Below the pieces are notes generated by a model. That model was not told where the DNA came from and did no database searches. It worked only from the letters and a program-made list of their open reading frames with translations. A program made the translations under genes and the position numbers. From positions 1-20,792 of the IMG/VR virus record IMGVR_UViG_3300042555_001232: a stretch of 20,792 nucleotides of DNA; one strand, given 5' to 3'. Source of the stretch: a virus. Below are positions 4,231 through 12,085 of the stretch, piece after piece. The first letter of the stretch is position 1; the number at the start of each line of letters is the position of its first letter.

Positions 4231-4243
4231 TTTATTGATAACA

Positions 4244-4990
4244 ATGACAGTATATAAAATTAAATCGGAAGACAAAGCTGCGTTTTTAAATCGCTTAGAA
4301 AAGTTGAATATCAACGTTAATTCTAATGATTTAAAGAACAAAAATAAACTTCAAGATGGAAATGTAATTAGTTGGTTTGAATTAACTGTTACTGATCCTG
4401 AACATGAACAACAAATAAATAATATTATAAACCAATCACCCGCAATAAACATAATAAGCGAAATGGAAACTAAAAAGAAAAAAATGACTAAGGACCAATT
4501 AAAAGAAATGGTTCGTCAAGAATTACAAGCTGTTTTAGCTGAAAAGAAAAAAGTTAAAGACGAAGATAAAAAAGAGAAATTAGACGAAAACGAAGTTACT
4601 TTAGAAGAATCTCCAATTGTTGATATCTTAGGTATATTAGCAGGTGTTGGTGGAATTGGTTTAACTGGTGCTGCTATTGCAAAAGCACAAGATATGCTTA
4701 AAGCTAAAAATCCAAAATTATATAATGATTTAGCTAGTATCAAAACATCAATTGCTAAAGCTGATCCTTCTAAGAATTTAGAAGAAAATGAAGAAGAAGT
4801 AAATGAAATGATTGATCCATCTACAGTAGCAGACGTGTTAGGCGTATTAGCAGGTATGGGTGGTATTGCAGCAAGTGCAGTAGCTATTGATAAGTGGCAA
4901 GAAAGAATTAAAATGAAGAACCCAGAATTGTATAAGAAAATGCAAGATCTTGGTACTACAATCAAAAGAGCAAAAGGTATTCAAGACTAA
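4244..4990 (+). CDS. Protein with duplicated glycine-rich module (248 aa), probable late protein
   Basis: Residues 1-70 look like a compact alpha/beta domain (MTVYKIKSEDKAAF...). They are followed by a Lys/Glu-rich helix (KMTKDQLKEMVRQELQAVL) of a kind common in T4-like phage virion proteins. The rest is a tandem duplication: residues about 115-178 and 181-246 share V-D-LG-LAG-GGI...KNP-LY and differ elsewhere. Each copy has a hydrophobic glycine-zipper-like helix (LAGVGGIGLTG, LAGMGGIAASA). The ATG at 4244 is preferred over an in-frame GTG at 4199, which would read through the late-type box. A strong terminator follows. A scaffold, internal head or membrane-interacting virion protein is plausible; not identified. 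Confidence 0.75.
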   Translation: MTVYKIKSEDKAAFLNRLEKLNINVNSNDLKNKNKLQDGNVISWFELTVTDPEHEQQINNIINQSPAINIISEMETKKKKMTKDQLKEMVRQELQAVLAEKKKVKDEDKKEKLDENEVTLEESPIVDILGILAGVGGIGLTGAAIAKAQDMLKAKNPKLYNDLASIKTSIAKADPSKNLEENEEEVNEMIDPSTVADVLGVLAGMGGIAASAVAIDKWQERIKMKNPELYKKMQDLGTTIKRAKGIQD

Positions 4991-5014
4991 TATAGTTTAA
5001 CATTATAACCGATT

Positions 5015-5047
5015 GAGCGGCTTGTGAAAACAGGTCGCTCTTTCTTT
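5015..5047 (+). terminator. Intrinsic terminator with GAAA tetraloop
   Basis: An 11-bp stem (5015-5025 with 5030-5040, two G-U pairs) closed by the tetraloop GAAA (5026-5029) and followed by TTTCTTT. It ends the unit of the 4244 gene and separates it from the sigma-factor operon. Confidence 0.85.
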
Positions 5048-5068
5048 GGTTCCGTTATTTTCCGGTCG

Positions 5069-5077
5069 TATATTGAG
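5069..5077 (+). promoter_or_regulatory. Early-type promoter P9 of the sigma-factor operon
   Basis: TCG then TATATTGAG (5069-5077), the same downstream box as P2, followed by an A-rich leader to the ATG at 5096. The GGGCA box is missing at the expected 12-bp spacing, so activity may depend on another factor or be weaker. Confidence 0.55.
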
Positions 5078-5095
5078 GTTAAAATACTTAAAACA

Positions 5096-5263
5096 ATGAG
5101 ATACAAAGACTTATTATTACAAAAGGTTGAGCAATTAGACATAATGATCAACAACCTAAACTTGATTGCTAGAGAAGGACAGGTTACAGATAACCACTTC
5201 GAGCAGTTAAAAGAACAAATTGAAGAAATTCGTTACCAAATTTCATTAGAAAACGAAGATTAA
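5096..5263 (+). CDS. Small helical protein (55 aa)
   Basis: The product begins MRYKDLLLQKVEQLDIMINN and is almost entirely predicted helix with heptad-like leucines, probably a short coiled coil. The ATG at 5096 follows promoter P9; the longer in-frame GTG at 5024 lies inside the terminator stem and is rejected. It is the first of four closely packed genes ending with the sigma factor. No family recognised. Confidence 0.75.
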   Translation: MRYKDLLLQKVEQLDIMINNLNLIAREGQVTDNHFEQLKEQIEEIRYQISLENED

Positions 5264-5264
5264 T

Positions 5265-5486
5265 ATGCTTAGCCAAAATTGGCAGGAAATATTAACCTAC
5301 ATTGAATCTAATGTAAAGGATCCCCACCGCACTCAGCTTCTTATTTTATGTAAGAAGTTTGAAGTGCATCTAAACTTAAACTCTGCCCCGAAACCTAAAA
5401 AACAATCTAAAAGGGATATACAAAACAAAATTGTATCAGAAAACCCTAATGCAGATAATTTACAAAATATTTTAAAAGGATTTTAA
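5265..5486 (+). CDS. Small basic protein upstream of the sigma factor (73 aa)
   Basis: The first 35 residues form a hydrophobic/amphipathic helix region (NWQEILTYIESNV, TQLLILCKKFEVHL); a basic linker follows (APKPKKQSKRD), and the protein ends NLQNILKGF. The C-terminal hydrophobic-plus-Phe ending resembles sliding-clamp-binding tails. In T4, the coactivator gp33 works with gp55 and the clamp, so a gp33-like role is possible; the sequence similarity is too slight to assert it. It starts 1 nt after the preceding stop. Confidence 0.7.
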   Translation: MLSQNWQEILTYIESNVKDPHRTQLLILCKKFEVHLNLNSAPKPKKQSKRDIQNKIVSENPNADNLQNILKGF

Positions 5487-5487
5487 T

Positions 5488-5772
5488 ATGATTACATTTA
5501 TAGTTTCACTTATAATTACCCTAACTTCAGGATATATTATTTGGAATCTTCTTAGAAAAGTAGAAAAATTAGAAGACGTAACTAACGAACAAAATGAATT
5601 AATTACTACTCTTACAGCTAGTGTAATTAAAATTGACGAAGTAATAACACAATTGGATTCATCAGGTGCATTTGAAAGTGATGATGAAATAGGTACTTTC
5701 TTTGAACAAATTAAGAATATGAGGGATGTTTTATTAGATAATTTAGCTAAAAAAGAAGAAAATAATGTATAA
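5488..5772 (+). CDS. Membrane-anchored coiled-coil protein (94 aa)
   Basis: Residues 3-22 (TFIVSLIITLTSGYIIWNLL) are one transmembrane helix. They are followed by a basic residue pair and a coiled coil (RKVEKLEDVTNEQNELI), then an acidic segment with FESDDEIGTFFEQIKNM. Short proteins of this layout (TM helix, LLRK-EKLED, SDDE-G-FF) are, to my recollection, commonly encoded next to gp55-like genes in T4-like environmental phages; their function is unknown. The gene starts 1 nt after the previous stop and overlaps the sigma gene by 8 bases. Confidence 0.75.
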   Translation: MITFIVSLIITLTSGYIIWNLLRKVEKLEDVTNEQNELITTLTASVIKIDEVITQLDSSGAFESDDEIGTFFEQIKNMRDVLLDNLAKKEENNV

Positions 5773-6559
5773 TGGATATTACGATGGTGGTAATTTTGAT
5801 GCTGCCAAATACCTAGAGGATGAATTAGGACCTGCTTTAACTAAGAAAGGTCGTGTACGTAAACGTAAACCAAAACAACCAAGAATTTACTTTACAGAAG
5901 ATACAGAAAATGCTATTGTTCAATATCTAGCTGAAACTGATCAAGATCTTCGAAATAGAATATATAATGAAAGAATTGCATATGGTTTCTACAAATTAGC
6001 AGAAAATATCATCCATACATTTAAATTCTATTATACCGACACAGATACAATTGAGGAATTAAAACATGAGGTGGTAGCGTTTCTTCTTGAAAAACTTCAC
6101 CTATATAATCAAAATAAAGGTAAAGCATATTCATATTTCGGTACAATTGCAAAGCGTTACTTGATAGTTTACAACCAGAACAACTATAAAAAATTACAAG
6201 AAAAGGTAAATATGGACGAAGTAAACGACGAAAACGATATCTTCGTAGACAATAACATAGGCTTAGATGAAGAGAAGAATGAGCTTAATATGTTTTTAGA
6301 TCAATTCGTTGCTTATATAGATAAACACATCTACACGATATTTCCTAAACAACAAGATGCTAAAACAGCAGATGCTATTGTTGAGTTATTCCGTAAACGT
6401 GAAAATTTAGAAATATTCAATAAGAAAGCACTATACATTTATATACGTGAAATAACAGACGTCGACACACCTCAAATCACTAAGATTATTAAAAAGTTAG
6501 ACGTTATTCGCCTTAAATTATTTAATGAGTTCTATGAACATGGGTACGTTAAAATGTAA
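5765..6559 (+). CDS. gp55-like RNA polymerase sigma factor for late transcription
   Basis: The core at residues about 80-142 (FKFYYTDTDTIEELKHEVV, FLLEKLHLYNQNKGKAYSYF, then GTIAKRYLI) matches the sigma region-2-like segment of T4 gp55 relatives: an acidic-helix region, the F.....GKAYSYF turn and an AKRYLI helix that would bind polymerase and melt the promoter. T4 gp55 replaces the host sigma to read late promoters. The N-terminal 45 residues are basic (KKGRVRKRKPKQP). The C terminus (FNEFYEHGYVKM) lacks an obvious clamp-binding tail such as the one in T4 gp55. It is the last gene of a four-gene operon from an early-type promoter. Its target is proposed to be the ATATTTATA box. Confidence 0.85.
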   Translation: MYNGYYDGGNFDAAKYLEDELGPALTKKGRVRKRKPKQPRIYFTEDTENAIVQYLAETDQDLRNRIYNERIAYGFYKLAENIIHTFKFYYTDTDTIEELKHEVVAFLLEKLHLYNQNKGKAYSYFGTIAKRYLIVYNQNNYKKLQEKVNMDEVNDENDIFVDNNIGLDEEKNELNMFLDQFVAYIDKHIYTIFPKQQDAKTADAIVELFRKRENLEIFNKKALYIYIREITDVDTPQITKIIKKLDVIRLKLFNEFYEHGYVKM

Positions 6560-6573
6560 CCTTTGTTTTTCTC

Positions 6574-6582
6574 ATATTTATA
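6574..6582 (+). promoter_or_regulatory. Late promoter box L1 (ATATTTATA)
   Basis: ATATTTATA ends 21 nt before the ATG at 6604, in the 44-bp gap after the sigma gene, and is the only promoter-like signal before the 6604-12685 operon. T4 late promoters use TATAAATA at the same relative place; this box contains its reverse complement. Confidence 0.55.
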
Positions 6583-6603
6583 CGTAAATAATACATAAAT
6601 ATT

Positions 6604-6999
6604 ATGGAAAATTTCAACCAAGTTATATTTGGTAAGAAGACATTCTCGGACTTATTGCAGGATATATACAAGACTACTAAGAAAACTGAAGATAGAATTG
6701 AGGAATTGATACTAGCCCTCAAACCATTTATTAATTCACCAGCGGAAGCTGTAATGATTGTGCCACTTATTAAAGAATATTTAGACGTTCAAGTAAAAAA
6801 CAATGACCATTTAGTAAGAATGGCATCAGTGGTGCAAAGAGCTATGTCAAATAGTGCAGCAGTAGGTAGTAATGATTTATTAATATCGGAAGAGGAAAAA
6901 GAACAATTATTACTTGAAGTTAAAAAAATGGGTGAAGATAACAAACAACTAGAAAATGTTGATGTTAGTGCTAACAAAATATTAGAAAATGGTAACTAA
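6604..6999 (+). CDS. Helical phage protein, probable baseplate/assembly factor (131 aa)
   Basis: The product is all alpha: helices around FSDLLQDIYKTTKKTEDRI, the Pro-containing FINSPAEAVMIVPLIKEYL, and a C-terminal charged coiled coil (EEEKEQLLLEVKKM). No catalytic motif or membrane helix is present. As the first gene of the baseplate operon it may encode an assembly chaperone or hub factor. It overlaps the spike gene by 11 bases. Confidence 0.75.
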   Translation: MENFNQVIFGKKTFSDLLQDIYKTTKKTEDRIEELILALKPFINSPAEAVMIVPLIKEYLDVQVKNNDHLVRMASVVQRAMSNSAAVGSNDLLISEEEKEQLLLEVKKMGEDNKQLENVDVSANKILENGN

Positions 7000-8170
7000 A
7001 TACGGTCTATCTTCTTTACGTAATTCCCCATCGTCAGGTGGTTCTCCCTTTAAATTTAAGGTAGGTAAAGTATTTGCTACTGTAATGGATGAGAAAACCC
7101 CCTCTAAAAAAGTTTTTGATCAATGTGGTGGGTGGTCTGGAGTAGGAACAGTATTGTTTAAATTCTACCCAGCAAATAAAGCAAAAGATAATTATGAGGA
7201 AAACAAAACAAGTAAAACTGTATTAGGTTATTCAACAGCTAAACCTCTTTTTCCAAATCAAAAATATATTCCTCTAAATGGGGAATTAATTTTAGTTTTT
7301 TCTTTACCTTCTATAAGCACACAAGGAAGTAAAGCTAATAATGGTCCTTCATATTATTACATGACAAATATTAATTTGTGGGGTAATAACCATTCTAACT
7401 CTCAAACAGCTAATCCTGAACATCCTTTAGGCTTGGGGTTTGATGAAAATCCAAATATACAATCTCTTTTACCTTTTGAAGGTGATTATATACTTGAAGG
7501 TAGATTTGGAAATACTTTAAGATTTGGATCTACAAATAAAATTAATACAGGAGAAAATTTTTGGAGTAATAGTGGTAGAAACGGGGATCCAATTACTATT
7601 TTAACTAATGGTCATAAATTTGGGAGTGAGAAATTATATGTTGAAGATATTAATAAAGATTCTTCTGCTTTATATTTAACTTCTACTCAAAAAGTTCCTT
7701 TAGAAGTATCTAAAACTAAACTTAATCCTCTTACTACAACCTCTTTACCTAACAAATATATAGAAGGATCTCAAGCAATATTAACGGCAGATAGAGTTGT
7801 TATAAATTCTAAAACAGAAAACGTATTATTATTTGCTCAAAATAATATTGAATTATATACTAAAAATACTATTAGTTTAGATGCTGATACTAGAACAGTA
7901 ATTAATTCACCTGTTATATTTTTAGGAATGAATGGAAGTCAAATTCCTGAAGAACCTGTATTATTAGGCAATGAAACTGTTTTTTTATTAAACACATTGC
8001 TTACAAGCTTATCCACATTCAGTACAATATGTTCATCTGCCTTAAATGGATCAAAGGGTTCTCCTATGACTCAGCTTAACACAGCAGCTAGGGGGTTAAA
8101 AGAATCAGTTGATAATTTAATTCCAAAATTAATTGATATTAAATCACAAAAAGTAAGAGTAGCCAAATAA
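6989..8170 (+). CDS. Baseplate central spike protein, gp5-like without lysozyme domain (393 aa)
   Basis: An N-terminal domain (FKVGKVFATVMDEKTP) is followed by an OB-like region with the GDYILEGRFGNTLRFGS segment (about 164-183). A repetitive beta-rich part comes next (AILTADRVVINSKTENVLLFA, then NNIELYTKNTISLDADTRTV). This is the layout of the T4 gp5/VgrG spike: OB fold, then stacked short strands with V.NS / ISLDAD spacing. The C-terminal helix (EPVLLGNETVFLLNTLLTSL, about 321-340) is also typical of gp5-type proteins of T4-like environmental phages. No lysozyme catalytic insert is seen, so wall digestion would come from another protein. The gene precedes gp25 and gp6 homologues. Confidence 0.75.
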   Translation: MVTKYGLSSLRNSPSSGGSPFKFKVGKVFATVMDEKTPSKKVFDQCGGWSGVGTVLFKFYPANKAKDNYEENKTSKTVLGYSTAKPLFPNQKYIPLNGELILVFSLPSISTQGSKANNGPSYYYMTNINLWGNNHSNSQTANPEHPLGLGFDENPNIQSLLPFEGDYILEGRFGNTLRFGSTNKINTGENFWSNSGRNGDPITILTNGHKFGSEKLYVEDINKDSSALYLTSTQKVPLEVSKTKLNPLTTTSLPNKYIEGSQAILTADRVVINSKTENVLLFAQNNIELYTKNTISLDADTRTVINSPVIFLGMNGSQIPEEPVLLGNETVFLLNTLLTSLSTFSTICSSALNGSKGSPMTQLNTAARGLKESVDNLIPKLIDIKSQKVRVAK

Positions 8171-9462
8171 TGTCAAATACAGTTAACATAGCAGGATTAG
8201 CATCTAATATAGCAGCAGGTAAGGGAAAATTAGAATCTATTAAAAATAATCTAAATGCCTCTAAAGTAGCAGACTTAGCTATTGAAAAAGGAAAACAGAT
8301 GACATCAGGACCTGTTCAACAGGTTTTAAATGATATTGAAGCAGCTAAAAAGAAGTATGATGATTTAAAAGCAAACACGTATGATAAGTTTAATGATTTA
8401 GATAAACGTATTATAAATAAATCTATTACTAGGGAAGAAGCAGATAGAATTAAAGGTATAGTACAAGGAAATTTTGAAGAAGAAGAAAAGGACTTAAAAG
8501 AATTTATAGATAAAAAAACAGAACAATATACTAAGTTAGTAGAAAACAGTAAAGAGTCTATTAAAAACAAGTTAAAAACAGCAGACGAGAAAGTTAGAGG
8601 ATTTTTAAAGAAAAGTCATAAAAGGGCTAAAAGAAAAAATGGAAAAATACTAAAAGATTTATTAAAAGGAGCTCTTAAGGCTGCTAAAAAGAATCCGGTT
8701 CCGGCCATAATGGCAGCTCTAACTATAACATGTCAATTAGTTTCTGTAAGAAATAAAAAAATTGAAGAATTAGTTGATAGTGTAAATAATGTTATAGATA
8801 ATATTCAATCCAAAGAGGATGTTAAAAAAGCAACTTTATTAAGAAATAATGCTATACGAATTATAAGAGAAAATGAAGCTAAAATCAACTCTATAAAGGG
8901 TACTTTAGAACGAATAGCATTAATACTATCAATATTAGATATTATTTTATTCTTAGCAGATATTCTTTTACCAATTCCTGTACCATCCCCAGCACCCGAC
9001 GTTGTAACTCCTTCTAAAGAAAAATTTAGAAAGAAGTATGAATTAGCTGTTGAGATTATAACTAGTTTAATAGCAGCTATTGCTATTATAGGATCGTTAT
9101 TAGATAGAATTATTGAAGAATTAGAAGACCAAAAAGAAAGACTTAAAGAAATTGATGCGTTCTTTGATGAACCTTCTAATTTAGCAGCATTTGACAGAAC
9201 TGATTTAGATAAAGCTTTAGCAGCTATATCACCATCAGGTAATTTTGGGGATTTGGGCACAGGATATAAAGGATTTAGATTTGCTCTTAAAGAAGAAAAT
9301 GATTCTAAATTCATTGTAGCTGGAAATAAACGTCGATATGCAGTAGCTCTTAATAGAGATGGTAATGAGGTACTACAATCTTCTCGCTCATTTACATTAG
9401 ACCCAGATATTCTTATTGAAGAACTTAAATTAATCATAGATCAACAAAATCTCAAACCTTAA
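8170..9462 (+). CDS. Helical membrane-segment tail/baseplate protein, possible tape-measure-like (430 aa)
   Basis: Residues 1-160 are Lys/Glu-rich coiled coil. Hydrophobic segments follow at about 175-193 (PAIMAALTITCQLV), 250-276 (LILSILDIILFLADILL and a proline run PIPVPSPAP) and 295-315 (IITSLIAAIAIIGSLL). The C-terminal 65 residues form a small beta domain (YKGFRFALKEEND, RRYAVALNRDGNEVL) and a final helix. Coiled coil plus membrane segments is what tape-measure or hub proteins that enter the host membrane look like, but 430 residues is short for a tape measure. The neighbours, a spike gene and gp25, support a tail-tip location. The start overlaps the spike stop by one base. Confidence 0.65.
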   Translation: MSNTVNIAGLASNIAAGKGKLESIKNNLNASKVADLAIEKGKQMTSGPVQQVLNDIEAAKKKYDDLKANTYDKFNDLDKRIINKSITREEADRIKGIVQGNFEEEEKDLKEFIDKKTEQYTKLVENSKESIKNKLKTADEKVRGFLKKSHKRAKRKNGKILKDLLKGALKAAKKNPVPAIMAALTITCQLVSVRNKKIEELVDSVNNVIDNIQSKEDVKKATLLRNNAIRIIRENEAKINSIKGTLERIALILSILDIILFLADILLPIPVPSPAPDVVTPSKEKFRKKYELAVEIITSLIAAIAIIGSLLDRIIEELEDQKERLKEIDAFFDEPSNLAAFDRTDLDKALAAISPSGNFGDLGTGYKGFRFALKEENDSKFIVAGNKRRYAVALNRDGNEVLQSSRSFTLDPDILIEELKLIIDQQNLKP

Positions 9463-9470
9463 TATTTATT
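9462..9470 (+). promoter_or_regulatory. Weak late-type box (ATATTTATT)
   Basis: One base off the ATATTTATA box and ending only 3 nt before the ATG at 9474, which would give a leaderless transcript of the 9474 gene. It may be chance; the operon reads through in any case. Confidence 0.25.
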
Positions 9471-9473
9471 GTT

Positions 9474-9836
9474 ATGGAAGCTAAACAATTTAAATCATTA
9501 ATTAAAGAAGCAGTACGTGAAGCCGTTCGTGAAGAACTTGGCTTAATGCTGTTAGAACAATTAAAGAGTGGTACAACACCACAACAATCTCAACCACTTA
9601 CTGAAGGTCGCTCAATGTCATTTGACAGCGGGGATGTACATAGTGTTGGTATGAGATCCCAAATGGGAAATAAAATGGCCGAAATGTTTGGAATGCCAGC
9701 AGCTGGAGCGGGAGTTAAACCTCAAACACAATTAAAAGTAGACCCAACAAGTGATAATCCATTTGCTGCGTTTATTAATGATACCGCTGCTAATCTTAGC
9801 CCTCAAGAAATGAGACAAATGTTACAAGGAGGATAA
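9474..9836 (+). CDS. Small virion-type protein (120 aa)
   Basis: It begins with an amphipathic helix KEAVREAVREELGLMLLEQL, a motif seen in several T4-like phage virion proteins and echoed in the 4244-4990 product. It continues with a Gly/Ser/Met-rich flexible part (FDSGDVHSVGMRSQMG) and ends NLSPQEMRQMLQGG. No known domain. It lies in the baseplate operon, overlapping the gp25 gene by one base, so a minor baseplate or hub component is likely. Confidence 0.7.
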   Translation: MEAKQFKSLIKEAVREAVREELGLMLLEQLKSGTTPQQSQPLTEGRSMSFDSGDVHSVGMRSQMGNKMAEMFGMPAAGAGVKPQTQLKVDPTSDNPFAAFINDTAANLSPQEMRQMLQGG

Positions 9837-10246
9837 TGGCAGTACCTAAAACATACCGTATAGACCCTAGAGATTTGCAAAAAAATATTGCAATTGGGGT
9901 TGGTTTGCCTTTTAGTTTACCTTCTGCTTTTAAAAGTACATATAGTACTAAAGAACAGGTAAAATATAATTTGATTAATCTTTTATTAACTAATAAAGGT
10001 GAACGAGTTGAAAATCCTGAATTTGGTTGTGATATAAAAAAATCTATATTTGATTTTATTAATAATGAAAATGTTAGTAAAATTAATAATAATATAAGAA
10101 CGGGTATAGCAATGTTTGTTCCTGAAGTAAATTTAGAGAATGTAATTATTACCCCAACACCTGATCAAAATACAATAAATGTAAAAATAGAATACAGTAT
10201 GAGAATTTCAGGTGAAGCCGATGAAATACAAATTAACTTTGAATAA
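9836..10246 (+). CDS. gp25-like baseplate wedge protein (136 aa)
   Basis: The segment NKGERVENPEFGC at residues 53-65 is the hallmark of the GPW/gp25 family (T4 gp25, phage P2 W), with the usual length near 130 residues. An N-terminal PFSLPSAFKSTYS and a C-terminal strand pair (TINVKIEYSMRISGE) agree. In T4, gp25 forms part of the inner baseplate wedge that nucleates sheath assembly. GGAGG ends 3 nt upstream of the ATG, one of the few Shine-Dalgarno-like sites here, but it is also the coding end of the previous gene. The stop overlaps the next start (TAATG). Confidence 0.9.
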   Translation: MAVPKTYRIDPRDLQKNIAIGVGLPFSLPSAFKSTYSTKEQVKYNLINLLLTNKGERVENPEFGCDIKKSIFDFINNENVSKINNNIRTGIAMFVPEVNLENVIITPTPDQNTINVKIEYSMRISGEADEIQINFE

Positions 10247-12075
10247 TGTCCGAAACTAAAAACATATCATATCTAAATAAAAGCTTTAGTGACTTTAAAG
10301 CCACATTAATAAAGCATGCTAAAACTTATTTCCCTACAGCATATAATGATTTCTCAGACGCATCTCCAGGGATGATGTTTATTGAAATGGCATCTTATGT
10401 AGGTGATGTATTATCATTCTATTTAGATACTCAGTTCCAAGAAAACTTACTTTTATACACAAAGGAAAAAGATAATGCTATATCTTTAGCTTACGCATTG
10501 GGTTATAGACCTAAAATGTCTTATGCTTCCTATGTTGACTTACAAATATCTCAAAGAGTTCCAATCATAACAAACATATTAAACAATACAGACATTCCAG
10601 ATAGCAATTATTATATTGTTATTCCTGAAAACAGTGTTGTAGAAAGTATTAATGGAACTAAGTTTTTAACTATTGAATTAGTTGACTTCTCTAAAGAAGA
10701 AAATAGAACTATTGCTTTTGAAGAAACAGGATATTATAGAGTAACCAAAACAGTAAAGGCTATATCAGCTGAAATCAAAACAACAACTGTTGATTTTGGT
10801 AATACACCACAAAAGTTTACTAGTACTACTATATCTGATAATAGAATATTAAATATATTACAGGTTACGGATGCTGGTAATAATATTTGGTATGAAGTTC
10901 CATATTTAGCTCAACAAGGTATTCCTCAAAAAACTACTAATCCAACATACAACTCGGATTCAATTCCTTACTTATTAAGTTATATTGAAACACCTAGAAG
11001 ATTTGTAACAAGATTTAAGGAAAATGGTGATTTAGAATTACAATTTGGAGCAGGCACAAATGCAGCTTCAGATACTTCTATTTTACCTAATCCAAATAAC
11101 TTAAATTTAGGTACAGATGCTAATGTATATGATCCAACTAATACATTTAATAGAGCAACAGTAGTAACTACAAGAGAATATGGTTTAGCTCCAACTGGTG
11201 TTATGACAATAAAATATCTTGTGGGTGGTGGTATAGCATCAAATGTTTCTTCTAATGAAATTGTAAATAGAAGATTTAACTTAGCTGATATTTCATTTAA
11301 TGGAGCTGTATCAACTCCTCAAGATGTAAATATTTTCAACAGCATGATTATTACAAATCCTGAACCTGCTATTGGAGGTAGAGATGAAGATACAGTTGAA
11401 GAAATTAGACAAAATACTCTTTATTCTTTCTCTTCACAAAATAGAGTTGTAACTAAAGAAGATTATATCAATAGAGTACTTAGTATGCCTAGCCACTTTG
11501 GTGCAGTTGCTAAAGTATATGCTATCAATGATTATGCCTTATCTCAAAACTCAGGAAATGATAGATTATTAGACAATAATCCTTTATCTATTAGTTTATA
11601 TGTTTTAGGATACAATGCAAATAAAAATTTAGTAACCCCATCTTCTGCACTCAAGAATAATATTAAAAACTATTTATCACAGTACAGAATGGCTACAGAT
11701 GCTATTAATATTAAAAATGCTTATTATCTTAATATAGGCATTAACTTTGATATTTCTGTGTTACCCACATTTAATAACAAAGAGGTATTAAGTAATTGCA
11801 TAAATGCTTTAAAAGATAAATTTAGCATTGAGTACATGCAGATTAACAAACCATTAGTTATATCTGATATTAATTCAACTTTAATACAAGTTAAAGGAGT
11901 TCAATCAATAACAAAAGTTGAAGTCGTAAATAAATCTGGTGGTAGTTATTCTCCATACAGTTATGATATTCACGGAGCAACTAGAAATAATATATTATAT
12001 CCATCATTAGATCCATCTATATTTGAAATTAGATTCCCTGATGTTGATATACAAGGTAGAATTGTAACATTATAA
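10246..12075 (+). CDS. gp6-like baseplate wedge protein, baseplate J family (609 aa)
   Basis: The N terminus (FPTAYNDFSDASPGMMFIEM, then ASYVGDVLSFYLDTQFQENL) is the typical start of T4 gp6/baseplate-J homologues in T4-like phages. Residues about 371-425 carry the conserved EPAIGGRDEDTVEEIRQNTL and VVTKEDYINRV segments. Gp6 dimers form the ring that holds the baseplate wedges together, and gp25 packs beside it, which agrees with the adjacent gene. Length is close to T4 gp6 (660 residues). It overlaps the gp25 stop by one base. Confidence 0.9.
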   Translation: MSETKNISYLNKSFSDFKATLIKHAKTYFPTAYNDFSDASPGMMFIEMASYVGDVLSFYLDTQFQENLLLYTKEKDNAISLAYALGYRPKMSYASYVDLQISQRVPIITNILNNTDIPDSNYYIVIPENSVVESINGTKFLTIELVDFSKEENRTIAFEETGYYRVTKTVKAISAEIKTTTVDFGNTPQKFTSTTISDNRILNILQVTDAGNNIWYEVPYLAQQGIPQKTTNPTYNSDSIPYLLSYIETPRRFVTRFKENGDLELQFGAGTNAASDTSILPNPNNLNLGTDANVYDPTNTFNRATVVTTREYGLAPTGVMTIKYLVGGGIASNVSSNEIVNRRFNLADISFNGAVSTPQDVNIFNSMIITNPEPAIGGRDEDTVEEIRQNTLYSFSSQNRVVTKEDYINRVLSMPSHFGAVAKVYAINDYALSQNSGNDRLLDNNPLSISLYVLGYNANKNLVTPSSALKNNIKNYLSQYRMATDAINIKNAYYLNIGINFDISVLPTFNNKEVLSNCINALKDKFSIEYMQINKPLVISDINSTLIQVKGVQSITKVEVVNKSGGSYSPYSYDIHGATRNNILYPSLDPSIFEIRFPDVDIQGRIVTL

Positions 12076-12085
12076 AAATTAAAAT

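Noticed and set aside
4199-4243. GTG start for the duplicated-module gene
   Set aside because: It would place the late-type box 4222-4230 inside the coding region; the ATG at 4244 is better placed.
4516-4965. 149-residue minus-strand frame
   Set aside because: A shadow of the duplicated-module gene: its repeated segments mirror that duplication.
5024-5095. GTG start for the 5096 gene
   Set aside because: It lies in the terminator stem and reads through promoter P9.
8805-9437. 210-residue minus-strand frame
   Set aside because: Opposite to a convincing coiled-coil/membrane gene (8170-9462) in AT-rich coding sequence; its Ser/Ile-rich translation has no motif or promoter.
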